Assembly (NCBI GenBank): GCA_020073385.1
Contig: JAIQFH010000035.1
Span: 1-64,000, forward strand
Length of the DNA: 64,000 bases
Direction: 5' to 3'
From: Terriglobia bacterium
GTDB taxonomy: Bacteria; Acidobacteriota; Terriglobia; Terriglobales; Acidobacteriaceae
Numbering within the stretch: position 1 is the first letter of the stretch; each line of letters opens with the position of its first letter. A model generated the notes under the pieces. It was not told the DNA's origin. It did not search any database and saw only the letters and a program-made list of their open reading frames with translations. This document shows, one piece after another, positions 16,312 through 24,778 of this stretch. Made by a program: the position numbers and the translations under genes.

Positions 16312-17169
16312 TTACTGGATCTGAATCACATTCCCCGGGGAGTTCGCCTTGATCTCGTTCACGCGCTCGACCACCTTGCGCGCGAAATCGTAAATCGACT
16401 TTGCATGCGGCGAGTTTTCTCCCTCCAGCACGACCGGCTTGCCACCGTCGCCGGACTTCCGCACTTCCGGATCGAGCGCGATGCTGCCCAGGAACGGAAC
16501 TTCAAAGCGCTTCGCCATCAACTCAGCGCCGCCGCGAGAGAAAATGTCGACTTCGTGCGAGCAATGCGGGCACACGAAATAACTCATGTTCTCGACCACG
16601 CCGGCGATATCCACCTTCATCTGGCGAAACATTTCGATCGCCTTGCGCGCGTCCTGCAGCGAGACGTCTGACGGAGTCGAAACCACCACCGCGCCGGTCA
16701 GCGGCACCGTCTGAACCAGCGACAGCGCGACATCGCCCGTGCCGGGGGGTAAGTCGACGACCATATAGTCGAGGTGTCCCCACTCAACGAGGCCCAGGAA
16801 CTGTCGAATAATCTGGTGCAGCATCGGCCCGCGCCAGATGACCGGCTTGTCGCCAGGATTGAGGAATCCCACGGAAATGACTTTCAGTCCGAACGCCTCG
16901 ATCGGCTCGATGCGGTTATCGCCCACCATGCGCGGCTGGGAGTTCGTTCCCAGCATCAGGGGCACGTTGGGACCATATACGTCGGCATCAAGCAAACCGA
17001 CCTTGTGTCCCATCTTGGCGAGCGCGACGGCAAGGTTCACCGCTAGTGTCGTCTTGCCAACGCCTCCCTTGCCCGAGCCGACGGCAATGATGGCGTCGAC
17101 TCCAGGTAGCGGTTGCGGCCCCGGCTGGGCGGGTCCCGGTCCATGCTGATGCGGTGTATGTGCGCTCAA
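16312..17169 (-). CDS. apbC: Fe-S cluster carrier ATPase Mrp/ApbC (NBP35 family)
   Basis: A 285-residue P-loop protein. AVGSGKGGVGKTT (30-41) is the deviant Walker A of the MinD/Mrp class; DADVYGPN and VVDLPPGTGD are the switch and Walker B segments. NMSYFVCPHCSHE gives C200-x2-C203, the pair that bridges a 4Fe-4S cluster between two subunits. The family loads clusters onto apoproteins in the cytosol. It lacks the N-terminal DUF59 domain of longer Mrp proteins and has a His/Pro-rich N-terminus instead. The start is TTG 17169 with AGGAG eight to nine bases upstream. Confidence 0.94.
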   Translation of the reverse strand: MSAHTPHQHGPGPAQPGPQPLPGVDAIIAVGSGKGGVGKTTLAVNLAVALAKMGHKVGLLDADVYGPNVPLMLGTNSQPRMVGDNRIEPIEAFGLKVISVGFLNPGDKPVIWRGPMLHQIIRQFLGLVEWGHLDYMVVDLPPGTGDVALSLVQTVPLTGAVVVSTPSDVSLQDARKAIEMFRQMKVDIAGVVENMSYFVCPHCSHEVDIFSRGGAELMAKRFEVPFLGSIALDPEVRKSGDGGKPVVLEGENSPHAKSIYDFARKVVERVNEIKANSPGNVIQIQ

Positions 17170-17365
17170 AGGATTAGCTCCTGATACGGATTAAGCATTG
17201 CGTTGAGAGATGAAGTAGAACCCCAAGGATTGATTATACAGGCGGGAAGACGGGCGAACCGTCTCTCCAGTTGACCGGCTTCGAGAAGGCCGCGAGCCCT
17301 AATCGTTTTGACGGTAGTAATGCTCATAACCTTAAGTGTTAGGCACGAAAAGAGACATCGTATGA

Positions 17366-17374
17366 TGCTATAAT
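17366..17374 (+). promoter_or_regulatory. Extended -10 promoter of vapBC
   Basis: TATAAT at 17369-17374, preceded by TGC, forms an extended -10; no good -35 is seen at 17 bases. The surrounding ATGATGC...GATGC bases are partly palindromic and may be the antitoxin operator. Confidence 0.6.
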
Positions 17375-17396
17375 TGATGCTTTAGGAGCGGCGGCT

Positions 17397-17594
17397 ATGC
17401 GAACGACTATTGCCCTCGACGACGATCTCATCCGCACCGCCCAGGAGTTTACCGGCGTTGAGGAAAAAACGGCATTGGTCCGTGAGGCCCTTAAAGCCCT
17501 CATCGAGCGCGAAAGCGCTCGCCGCCTGGCAGCCCTGGGTGGCTCCATGCCGAGATTGAAAAACATTCCTCGCCGACGGCCAGGAAAACATTGA
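17397..17594 (+). CDS. vapB: VapB-type antitoxin
   Basis: A 65-residue antitoxin. MRTTIALDDDLIRTAQEFTG is the ribbon-helix-helix DNA-binding opening typical of VapB, and residues 20-45 (EEKTALVREALKALIERESA) complete the fold. The basic tail RLKNIPRRRPGKH probably wraps the toxin. AGGAG at 17384-17388 lies eight bases before ATG 17397. The stop overlaps the toxin start (TTGA), so the two are translated together, the antitoxin first. The complex normally represses its own promoter. Confidence 0.9.
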   Translation: MRTTIALDDDLIRTAQEFTGVEEKTALVREALKALIERESARRLAALGGSMPRLKNIPRRRPGKH

Positions 17595-17959
17595 TCCTTG
17601 CCGACACTTCCGTCTGGATCGACCACTTCCGCTCCGGCAACAAAGAACTGCAGAATGCCCTGAACTCGGGCCAGGTTGTGATTCATCCCTGGATCGTTGC
17701 GGAACTTGCTTTGGGATCACTCCGAGACCGCGCCAAAACGCTCGCGATGCTGGACCTGCTACCGCATGCGCGCGTGGCACGCACAAACGAACTGCGTCTG
17801 ATGATCGAGGCCCGTCACCTGTACAACCTCGGCATCGGTCTCACCGATGCACACCTGATTGCCTCTGTGTTCCTCGATCCGCCCACGCTGCTGTGGACAA
17901 GAGACAGGCATCTCCGCAAGGTCTCTGAAGGGTTCGGGATTCACGCCAACCTGCCTTGA
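17591..17959 (+). CDS. vapC: PIN-domain ribonuclease toxin VapC
   Basis: A 122-residue PIN-domain toxin. The four acidic residues expected to bind the catalytic metal are visible: D5 (MILADTSVWIDHF), E38 (WIVAELALG), D86 (GLTDAHLIAS) and D105 (WTRDRHL). VapC toxins cleave specific tRNA or rRNA sites when freed from VapB. The start is TTG 17591 inside the TTGA overlap with vapB. The gene appears intact. It ends six bases before the convergent quinone-reductase-like gene. Confidence 0.92.
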   Translation: MILADTSVWIDHFRSGNKELQNALNSGQVVIHPWIVAELALGSLRDRAKTLAMLDLLPHARVARTNELRLMIEARHLYNLGIGLTDAHLIASVFLDPPTLLWTRDRHLRKVSEGFGIHANLP

Positions 17960-17964
17960 GCGCG

Positions 17965-18936
17965 CTATCCAAGACTGATTACCACTTTCCCCCGCGCGTG
18001 CCCATTCTCTAAATGCCGGATCGCCTCAGGCACCTCACTCAACCCACAGCACCGGTCGATCACCGGTGTCACCTTCCCCGTAGCGATGAGATCGCCGACG
18101 AGCGCCAAGTCGTGGTTGTTGATATTCGCGAGGAGCGAGAGAAACTTCCGGCTCCCGAACCACGACAATATCCTCGCTGTGATCATGCTAAGCAGCACAC
18201 CAACCATCCACCGGCCTGCTTTTCCTCCGGCCGCGACGTAAATCCCCTTCGGACTCAACACTCGTCCGCATGCTGACAACGAATGGTTCCCCACACAGTC
18301 GAGAATGATGTCGTAATGTTCCCTACCCTGGGTGAAATCCTCGCGAGTGTAATCGACAACGTGATCCGCGCCGATGGAACACACCATCTCCACGTTCCTC
18401 GTACTACATACGCCAGTCACCTCGGCGCCAAAAGACTTCGCGATCTGTACGGCGAACGTCCCCACTCCTCCCGCCGCCCCGTTGACCAGGACTTTGTACC
18501 CCGGCAGGACATGCCCCTTGTCGCGAAGGGCCTGCAACGCGGTCAGCGCGGCAATTCCGACCGAGGCCGCCTGCTCGAACGTCACGTTGCCTGGCTTGAT
18601 CGCCAACCTCAACTCTGAACCACACGCATACTCCGCAAGTGATCCTTGACACGTCCCGAACACCGCGTCACCTGGTTTCAATCGCGTAATGTTCTTGCCA
18701 ACGCCCTCCACCTCGCCAGCGACATCTGCGCCCAGCCGCGGGTTCTTTGGTTGGCGCACTCCAGCCATCAGCCGAAGAGGATACGGCTCACCCCTCATAA
18801 AGTGCCAGTCGTATGGATTAACCGAAGCCGCGCGAACTTTGATCAGGACCTCGTCATCAGCAGGTGTCGGCCTTTCGGTCTCCTCCAATTGGAGAACGTC
18901 TGGCGGACCGTAGCGGCGATAGATAATGGCTCGCAT
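17965..18936 (-). CDS. NAD(P)-dependent MDR oxidoreductase, quinone reductase-like
   Basis: A 323-residue zinc-less medium-chain dehydrogenase/reductase. The N-terminal GroES-like domain (MRAIIYRRYGPPDVLQLEE) is followed by the Rossmann motif VLVNGAAGGVGTFAVQIAKS, and no structural-zinc cysteine set is visible. NPYDWHFMRGEPYP is characteristic of the RTN4IP1-like/quinone oxidoreductase branch. It probably reduces quinones or enones with NAD(P)H in the cytosol. ATG 18936 is preferred over an upstream in-frame ATG at 18966, as the domain begins directly after it. Convergent with vapC. Confidence 0.88.
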   Translation of the reverse strand: MRAIIYRRYGPPDVLQLEETERPTPADDEVLIKVRAASVNPYDWHFMRGEPYPLRLMAGVRQPKNPRLGADVAGEVEGVGKNITRLKPGDAVFGTCQGSLAEYACGSELRLAIKPGNVTFEQAASVGIAALTALQALRDKGHVLPGYKVLVNGAAGGVGTFAVQIAKSFGAEVTGVCSTRNVEMVCSIGADHVVDYTREDFTQGREHYDIILDCVGNHSLSACGRVLSPKGIYVAAGGKAGRWMVGVLLSMITARILSWFGSRKFLSLLANINNHDLALVGDLIATGKVTPVIDRCCGLSEVPEAIRHLENGHARGKVVISLG

Positions 18937-18999
18937 GACGCGGATGCTATCACTGTGCCGAGACATTGCAAGGGACTTACAGCACGGAGTCCGCCAGCT

Positions 19000-20040
19000 T
19001 CAGTAGCCTTCGCCCTCGATCCGCACCTTGCCGCGGAACATCCGGTAGACGAAGAAGAAGTAGCCGAGAGCAAGAATCATGCCCAAGATCCACCAAATGA
19101 ATCCGACGCTCAGGCCGTGGTGTCCGGCGGCGGCGTTGTAGATCGTAATGCTGCGCGCCGAATCGCTGCTGGCCGGAAGCAACACTGGATAGAGAGCGAA
19201 CGCCGCCCCCACGAGCATGCCGATGATGTAGGTGCAGGAGGCTAGAAAGGCAAGGTGGTCCGCGCGCTTGAGGATGCCGTGCATCATCACGGCCAGCGAT
19301 CCAAAGACGAGCACTGGAATCACGAATCCCACAGCGTGATGGTTGTAGTTGTCCAGAACTCCGGGACGGATCGAAACCGTTGCTACTAGTGCCGCGACAG
19401 TCAGAGCAAGCTGAAGCGGCCACGCGTACTTCGCCGTCGTACGGGCGCGAAGGTTCAAGCCGCCTTCTGTTTTCGCGGCAATGTAGAGCGCACCGTGGGC
19501 GGTCAGCGTCACCAGCGCGATCACGCCGGTGAGAACCGTATACCAGTCGAGAATGCCGTTGTTCACTCCGACGCGGAAGTTAGTCCAGAGTGGTTCGAAA
19601 AAATATTGGTCCGGACCGAGAGGGACGCCTCGCACTACGTTGCCGAGGGCAGCTCCGAAGAAAATTGTCAGCAGCGCGCTCGATCCGCAAAAGACGAAGT
19701 CGAAGAATCCACGCCAGACGGGATTGTCCATGTGAGCGCGCAGTTCGATGCCTATGCCGCGCAGCATGAGCAGCCACAACACAATCATCAAGGGCAGATA
19801 GAAACCACTGAAGCTGGACGCGTAGAGCAAGGGGAACGCGAAATAGAGCGTGCCTCCGGCGGCGAGCAACCACACTTCGTTGCCGTCCCAGACGGGCCCG
19901 ATCGCGCGCATGATGGTTTGGCGGTCAGCAGCAGTGCGGGCTGCAGTCAGATAGATCACGCCTGCTCCGAGGTCAAACCCATCGAGCACGACATAGGTGG
20001 CGATCATGAACGCGACGAGAATGAACCAAAGTGATTCCAT
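19000..20040 (-). CDS. cydB: Cytochrome bd ubiquinol oxidase subunit II
   Basis: A 346-residue membrane protein with about eight to nine helices. MESLWFILVAFMIATYVVLDGFDLGAG is the conserved CydB opening, and IGPVWDGNEVWLLAAGG is diagnostic. CydB supports subunit I in the terminal oxidase that reduces oxygen with quinol at high affinity. ATG 20040 fits the family start; a GTG/ATG 15 bases upstream is possible. It lies 187 bases downstream of cydA, with an inverted repeat between them. No cydX-like microprotein is evident directly downstream. Confidence 0.95.
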   Translation of the reverse strand: MESLWFILVAFMIATYVVLDGFDLGAGVIYLTAARTAADRQTIMRAIGPVWDGNEVWLLAAGGTLYFAFPLLYASSFSGFYLPLMIVLWLLMLRGIGIELRAHMDNPVWRGFFDFVFCGSSALLTIFFGAALGNVVRGVPLGPDQYFFEPLWTNFRVGVNNGILDWYTVLTGVIALVTLTAHGALYIAAKTEGGLNLRARTTAKYAWPLQLALTVAALVATVSIRPGVLDNYNHHAVGFVIPVLVFGSLAVMMHGILKRADHLAFLASCTYIIGMLVGAAFALYPVLLPASSDSARSITIYNAAAGHHGLSVGFIWWILGMILALGYFFFVYRMFRGKVRIEGEGY

Positions 20041-20113
20041 TTCAATCCATCCCAATTGTGGCCATTGCCAAAAGTCTCGTCATCCCACCACAATCCTTGT
20101 CATCCCCACTCAA

Positions 20114-20207
20114 CCTTTGTCATTCCGAGCGAAGCGAGGAATCTGCTGTCTGCAGGCGGAGGCAAGCAGCAGATTCCTCGTCACTGACGTTCCTCGGAAT
20201 GACAAGG
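20114..20207. repeat. GTCATTCCGAG inverted repeat between cydA and cydB
   Basis: Outer arms CCTTTGTCATTCCGAG (20114-20129) and CTCGGAATGACAAGG (20193-20207); inner arms GAGGAATCTGCTG and CAGCAGATTCCTC. It lies wholly within the cydA-cydB gap. Confidence 0.88.
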
Positions 20208-20227
20208 TTCCCGCCATAAAAGGCAAC

Positions 20228-21565
20228 TCAGTGTCCTGCCTCCACCTGCGCCTCCGGGCCTTGTTCTATTTCCCGACGCACCAGAAAAAGAAACAGAATG
20301 CCGAGCACCGTGTACATGCCCATGAATCCCAGCAGCGTGAAAATTCCGTTGCCCGCCGAAACTGTTTTCGAATAGCCATCTACGGTGCGCATTAGCGAGT
20401 ACACCAGCCACGGCTGGCGCCCGAGTTCGGCGGTCATCCATCCGGCTGTGTTGGCGATGTACGGGAATGGCAGCGCCAGAAGCAGAATCCAAAGCATCCA
20501 GCGGCTTGAAAACAATCTGCCCCGCCACAGAAGAAACGCCGCGACAACAGCGATGGCGATGAACAGAGTGCCGAGCCCCACCATGATGTGATAGCTGAAG
20601 TACAAGAGTTCGATATTCGTGGGCCACTGATCCTGGGGGAAGGCATCGAGTCCCTTCACTTCTGCCTTCCAGCGCCGGTAGGTCAGAAAGCTGAGCGCGT
20701 TGGGTACCTCGATCGGATTGTCGATCTTATGCTCGTCGACATTCGGCTGTCCGATCAGAACGATGGGCGCACCGGGCTGGCTCTGGAACAAAGCTTCCAT
20801 GGCGGCGAGGGTCACCGGCTGATTGAAAGCCACCATTCGTCCTTGTCCGTCACCCGTAGGGAATACCTGCAGGACGCTCGCCACTAACGCGGCCACCACG
20901 CCGACTCTCACAAACTTGCGTCCATACTCCTCGAACTTGCCCCATAGCAGATAGAACGCGCCTACCGACGCCATGACGAATGCCCCGGTGATGACAGCGC
21001 CGCTCATGTTGTGCGCGTACTGCCACCATGCCCATGGATTCAGCATCAATGCCCAGAAACTGGAGAGCTGCGCCGAACCGTCGGCTGCTCTCGTGTATCC
21101 AACTGGATGCTGCATCCATGCATCGGTGGCGATGATGAAGAATCCGCTGAGCCATGAGCCGAGAAAGACCGCGACCGCCGACCACCAGTGGCCGCGAGGG
21201 CCGAGCCGTTTCTCACCGTACAAAAACAGCCCAAGAAATGCGGATTCGAGGAAGAATGCAAAGACACCTTCCATCGCGAGTGTCTGGCCGATAACGCCTC
21301 CGGCAAAGCGCGAGAAGTGCGACCAGTTCGTGCCGAACTGAAATTCCATCGGAATCCCAGTCACCACTCCGAGAACAAAATTGATGCCAAAAATTCGTGC
21401 CCAGAAACGAGCGGCCTGGTTGTAGGACTCGTCATTGCGCCGCAGAGCGAGCGTCTTCATTACTACAATAAGCGGCGCCAGGCCCATGGTTAGCTGAGGA
21501 AAAAGATAGTGGAAGGTGATAGTGAATGCGAAGTGAAGGCGGTGAACTAAGAGTGCGCTATCCAT
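20228..21565 (-). CDS. cydA: Cytochrome bd ubiquinol oxidase subunit I
   Basis: A 445-residue subunit I. His19 (TITFHYLFPQL), Glu99 (LAMEG) and Glu107 (FFLESAF) fall at the positions used for heme b595/d ligation and the proton path in the E. coli enzyme. His185 (YAHNMSGAV) and the Met in HIMVGLG match the heme b558 ligands, and AELGRQPW closes the quinol (Q) loop. It is shorter than E. coli CydA, which indicates the short-Q-loop type, sometimes called cyanide-insensitive oxidase. ATG 21565. It probably allows respiration at low oxygen or under inhibitory conditions. Confidence 0.96.
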   Translation of the reverse strand: MDSALLVHRLHFAFTITFHYLFPQLTMGLAPLIVVMKTLALRRNDESYNQAARFWARIFGINFVLGVVTGIPMEFQFGTNWSHFSRFAGGVIGQTLAMEGVFAFFLESAFLGLFLYGEKRLGPRGHWWSAVAVFLGSWLSGFFIIATDAWMQHPVGYTRAADGSAQLSSFWALMLNPWAWWQYAHNMSGAVITGAFVMASVGAFYLLWGKFEEYGRKFVRVGVVAALVASVLQVFPTGDGQGRMVAFNQPVTLAAMEALFQSQPGAPIVLIGQPNVDEHKIDNPIEVPNALSFLTYRRWKAEVKGLDAFPQDQWPTNIELLYFSYHIMVGLGTLFIAIAVVAAFLLWRGRLFSSRWMLWILLLALPFPYIANTAGWMTAELGRQPWLVYSLMRTVDGYSKTVSAGNGIFTLLGFMGMYTVLGILFLFLVRREIEQGPEAQVEAGH

Positions 21566-21632
21566 AAACCAGCCGTTTGTGTTTCACAGCATATGCAGAG
21601 ACAGGGTTGGATGCCTGCTGCGGCAAGGCAAT

Positions 21633-22127
21633 TCACCGTTTGTGACGCCGTTCGAGTTCAGCGCGGCGGATTTCGCGGCGTCGTCCGGCGTCGTCGTAGC
21701 GTTGGTGTTGCTCGTCCGTCTCGGGAATCACAGGCGCCACCGGCACGCGCTTGCCGGCTGAGTCAATTGCAACGAACGTGAGATGCGCGGAGGCGACGTG
21801 CTGAGCCGTGTCGGCAATGTAGTTTTCGACATAGACTTTCACGCCGACCTCCATCGAAGTATGGAAAACGCGGTTGACCGACGAGCGAAGAATGACGAGG
21901 TCGCCGACGCGTACCGGCACCAGGAAATCGATGTGATCGACCGAAGCAGTGACCACGTGGTTGCGCGAGTGGCGGTGCGCCGCCATGGCTCCTGCCAGAT
22001 CGATCCAGTGCATCAGGCGTCCGCCTAGCAGCGCGCCGAGCGGGTTAGCGTCGTTGGGCAGCACGATCTCAGCCATTTCTGATTGTGAATCTCGGACGGG
22101 GCGCGGAATCCGGTGATCTTCTGCCAT
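21633..22127 (-). CDS. Hotdog-fold acyl-CoA thioesterase
   Basis: A 164-residue single hotdog domain. NDANPLGALLGGRLMHWIDLAGAMAA carries the helix with the catalytic Asn/Asp of the YciA/BFIT group, and ASVDHIDFLVPVRVGDLVILRS is the central strand. These enzymes hydrolyse acyl-CoA to free acid and CoA in the cytosol as hexamers. The C-terminal 25 residues are Arg/Glu-rich and outside the fold. ATG 22127. Upstream of it on the same strand is the small Cys-rich protein gene, 37 bases away, so they may be co-transcribed. Confidence 0.9.
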   Translation of the reverse strand: MAEDHRIPRPVRDSQSEMAEIVLPNDANPLGALLGGRLMHWIDLAGAMAAHRHSRNHVVTASVDHIDFLVPVRVGDLVILRSSVNRVFHTSMEVGVKVYVENYIADTAQHVASAHLTFVAIDSAGKRVPVAPVIPETDEQHQRYDDAGRRREIRRAELERRHKR

Positions 22128-22164
22128 GGTCTTCCTTCGTTCTACTGAGAGCGCGTGATGGCGG

Positions 22165-22620
22165 TCAGCTTCTCTTGCTTAAATAAGCTTCCAGAAAACA
22201 CTCCGCCATCTTTTGGATACGGGCGTCTTCGTGGAGGCGCAGCCAGGTCATTGTCGAACTATCGAATTCCAGTTCGCCTCGACCTGCAGGACGGTTGTTC
22301 TGTTCGTAAACGAACGTGAGGCGGAGAATTCTCGACGGCGCGCGCTCTGCGGAAATTGGATCGAACTCCCGGGAACTCTTGGCTGGCGAGGCGACGGCAA
22401 ATCGTACTGCATCCCAGCGACGCTCCGCGGGCGCCCAGCCGCAAGTGTTGGCGTAGCCCAGGTTACAAAAAGCCTGTACCACGTCCTGCGAGGGAACCGC
22501 CTCTTCATGTCCCGGCGCTGTGCAATGGCCGGTCCATCCGCAGCCGAGAGGAAGCCGTGCCGGATGCGGCCAGCTGCCATTCTCCAGTTTTGCAACCGGC
22601 ATAAAAAAAGGACAGGCCAA
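22165..22620 (-). CDS. Conserved Cys-rich protein of unknown function (possible frameshift at start)
   Basis: A 151-residue protein. The N-terminal half contains CPFFMPVAKLENGSWPHPAR, CGWTGHC and FCNLGYANTCGW, five cysteines with His and Trp, suggesting a metal- or cluster-binding module. The C-terminal part is a small alpha/beta segment without known motif. The frame starts with TTG 22620, which has GAGGA about eleven bases upstream. One base fewer in the GGGG at 22624-22627 would join it to ATG 22663 and give MASPNNSSAEEDPELACPFF, which reads more naturally. I cannot tell a real TTG start from a one-base indel. Function unknown. Confidence 0.72.
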   Translation of the reverse strand: MACPFFMPVAKLENGSWPHPARLPLGCGWTGHCTAPGHEEAVPSQDVVQAFCNLGYANTCGWAPAERRWDAVRFAVASPAKSSREFDPISAERAPSRILRLTFVYEQNNRPAGRGELEFDSSTMTWLRLHEDARIQKMAECFLEAYLSKRS

Positions 22621-22758
22621 CTCGGGGATCTTCCTCTGCGGATGAATTATTGGGACTCGCCATTGTAATCACACTGAGCCGGACTGGCTAGCTCACATGA
22701 ACTCCGCACGTAGCTGGCTCTGCTTTGTAGTAATCTCGTTTTCAGAGGACGCTCGAAC

Positions 22759-23073
22759 ATGGACCGTATTGCCGCCCTGAACGACATACTGACTGAGAAT
22801 CCGAAGGATACATTTGCGCGCTACGGGCTGGCCATGGAGTACTCGAAGCAGGGAGACTTCGACCGCGCTCTCGCAGAATTCTCGCTTCTGCTCGAAAACG
22901 ATCCAAATTACACGGCCGGTTATTTTATGGCCGCGCAGACCTTGGTGAGAGCCGAAAGAGTCGAGGACGCAAAGAAGATGCTGCGTGACGGCATCGCCTC
23001 CGCCCGGCGCACGGGTAATCTGCACGCCCAGTCTGAGATGGAAGCAATGCTGGGCGAGTTGACCTCTGCCTGA
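22759..23073 (+). CDS. Small TPR-repeat protein
   Basis: A 104-residue helical protein made of two to three tetratricopeptide units: DTFARYGLAMEYSKQGDFDR and ALAEFSLLLENDPNYTAGYF are the clearest. TPR proteins act as binding scaffolds. No signal peptide or membrane segment, so it should be cytoplasmic. ATG 22759 has GAGGA nine bases upstream (cagaggacgctcgaac). It stands alone, divergent from the Cys-rich gene and convergent with an SDR gene across a repeat. Confidence 0.82.
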   Translation: MDRIAALNDILTENPKDTFARYGLAMEYSKQGDFDRALAEFSLLLENDPNYTAGYFMAAQTLVRAERVEDAKKMLRDGIASARRTGNLHAQSEMEAMLGELTSA

Positions 23074-23090
23074 AGCTGCAACCAGCTTCG

Positions 23091-23176
23091 GATTTCAGAT
23101 TGTCCCGGCACCCATTACCGCCTGATTCCGTCACTCCGTCCGCTGCACAATCTGAAATCTAAAATCTGAAATCTGC
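23091..23176. repeat. AATCTGAAATC inverted/tandem repeat
   Basis: Perfect 13-base arms GATTTCAGATTGT (23091-23103) and ACAATCTGAAATC (23147-23159), the right arm continuing as a tandem AATCTGAAATCT. It lies between convergent genes. Confidence 0.8.
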
Positions 23177-23187
23177 AATGGATTCGC

Positions 23188-23970
23188 TCATTTCGCCATT
23201 CCTCCCATCGCCCATTCGACAAGTCCGGGAAACAACTGGTAGAGCTTTACCGGCACGTGCATAGTCCAAGGGACAATGATTTCTCTCTTCCTGTTCATAT
23301 AGCCACGAAGAGTGGCGCGAGCCACACGCTCAGGGCTAATGCCGCGCACTGAATTGGGCCGTACTTTCTTGAGCTCGTGACCGCGAATCGCGTTTTCGCC
23401 GAATGCAGTGCGGACGTAGCCCGGACACACGGTCAATACGTGGATTCCGTCTTTCTTCAGCTCCACTCTCGCGGCCTTCCCGATCGCGTTCAAAGCAAAC
23501 TTGGTTGCGCTATAGGCCGCGTGGAACGGCAACGGGATGTGTCCCGCGACGCTGGAAATGTTGATGATCGTTCCACCGCCCTGCTGGCCCATGATGGGAA
23601 TCACTTTCTGCATCGCGGTCACAGCTCCGAAGAAGTTGGTCTCAAACATCTTGTGGCAAGCTGCGATGTCCATCTGCGACATGGAGTCGAGCAGTCCGTG
23701 TCCGGCATTATTGATCCACACGTCAATCCGTTGAAAGTGATGCAGCGTGAGTCCGAGAACGCGGTCGATCTCTTCCGAGTAGCGAATATCGCAAGAGAAC
23801 GCGGCTGTGCGCTCCAGAAAGCCGACGCGACTGCGAGCGGCTTCCGCGCGCGAGGAATCGCGCGATAACAAGACGACGCTTGCGCCTTGCCGTACGAACA
23901 GCCTGGCGATGGCTTCGCCGATACCCATCGAGGCACCCGTGACCACCACTACTTTCCCGGTAAGTTCCAT
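23188..23970 (-). CDS. Short-chain dehydrogenase/reductase
   Basis: A 260-residue SDR. VVVTGASMGIGEAIA holds the NAD(P)-binding TGxxxGIG motif, NNAG follows near residue 90, and the catalytic Ser (INISSVAGH) and Y-x3-K (HAAYSATKFALN) are intact. The C-terminal hydrophobic segment (HVPVKLYQLFPGLVEWAMGG) resembles the membrane-associated DHRS-like members. The substrate is not determinable. ATG 23970 begins the domain; an in-frame ATG 51 bases upstream would add a non-homologous leader. Divergent from the LON-domain gene. Confidence 0.9.
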   Translation of the reverse strand: MELTGKVVVVTGASMGIGEAIARLFVRQGASVVLLSRDSSRAEAARSRVGFLERTAAFSCDIRYSEEIDRVLGLTLHHFQRIDVWINNAGHGLLDSMSQMDIAACHKMFETNFFGAVTAMQKVIPIMGQQGGGTIINISSVAGHIPLPFHAAYSATKFALNAIGKAARVELKKDGIHVLTVCPGYVRTAFGENAIRGHELKKVRPNSVRGISPERVARATLRGYMNRKREIIVPWTMHVPVKLYQLFPGLVEWAMGGMAK

Positions 23971-24068
23971 GCTGGCGTTGTATTCGGGGTGAGCGATGAA
24001 GTCAAGATGACGACGGCGCAATGTCGTAGAATCGGGATGTCGCGCTCTGATCGCGCACTGGAGACTTC

Positions 24069-24674
24069 GTGGCGCTTCTTCCCCTGTTCCCGCTCGAATT
24101 GGTTCTGCTTCCCGGCACTCCCTTGCCGCTCCACATATTCGAGCCGCGTTACAAGGAGATGATCGGCGAGTGTATTGCCGCGGAGGCGCCTTTCGGTGTG
24201 GTGCGCGCCTTCGACGAGGGCATCGCCGAAGTCGGCTGCACCGCGGAAATCATCACGGTAACGAAGGAATATCACGATGGTCGCATGGACTTGATTTGCG
24301 AAGGACGCAAGCGTTTCGAAGTGATCGAAGTGAATCGCGACCGTTCATTCCTGCAGGCAGAGGTGTTGATTGTCCCGGATGATCCTGAGGCTGCAGTCCG
24401 GGAAGAGCGTGTGAAAGCGGTTCAGCTTCATCTGAAGATCCTGTCGTTGGCCGGGGCCGTGCAGGATCTTTCAGCTGCCGATCAGAACCAGCTTTCGTTT
24501 TACCTGGCCGGATCGTTGCCGCTCGACCTCGACTTCAAACAAAAATTACTTGCGATGCGCTCTGAGGCACAGCGAATTCAAGCAGTCGGGACGTATCTGG
24601 AAACGATTCTTCCGCAGTTGAAGCGCGCGGCACGGGCGCGCCAAACGGCTGGCGGCAACGGACACGTGCATTGA
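24069..24674 (+). CDS. LON N-terminal (substrate-binding) domain protein
   Basis: A 201-residue protein consisting only of the Lon N-terminal domain: LLPLFPLELVLLPGTPLPLHIFEPRYKEMI is the signature, followed by the beta barrel (CTAEIITVTKEYHDGRMDLICEGR) and the helical half. There is no AAA or Ser-Lys protease part. Such stand-alone LON-domain proteins (YcaQ/crbn-like) bind peptides or act as adaptors; the function is not settled. GTG 24069. It is followed after two bases by a 33-codon ORF and then rsmE. Confidence 0.9.
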   Translation: MALLPLFPLELVLLPGTPLPLHIFEPRYKEMIGECIAAEAPFGVVRAFDEGIAEVGCTAEIITVTKEYHDGRMDLICEGRKRFEVIEVNRDRSFLQAEVLIVPDDPEAAVREERVKAVQLHLKILSLAGAVQDLSAADQNQLSFYLAGSLPLDLDFKQKLLAMRSEAQRIQAVGTYLETILPQLKRAARARQTAGGNGHVH

Positions 24675-24676
24675 GA

Positions 24677-24778
24677 ATGCCCTCTGATAAATGGGTTTCG
24701 GGAAGGGGACGACTTCGAGCCGTGCGCTACCCGAAACCCGCCTACGAGATGGCGTACCAATACTTGGAACTCGCATGA
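24677..24778 (+). CDS. Putative 33-residue small protein upstream of rsmE
   Basis: The ORF starts with ATG two bases after the LON-domain stop and ends in TGA that overlaps the rsmE start as ATGA. Its second half reads RYPKPAYEMAYQYLELA and uses GC-rich third positions like the neighbours. A perfect ten-base inverted repeat (GGGTTTCGGG at 24693-24702, CCCGAAACCC at 24730-24739) lies inside. It could be a real small protein, a translational coupler, or a leader peptide for rsmE. The ribosome site is weak. No function is known to me. Confidence 0.4.
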   Translation: MPSDKWVSGRGRLRAVRYPKPAYEMAYQYLELA

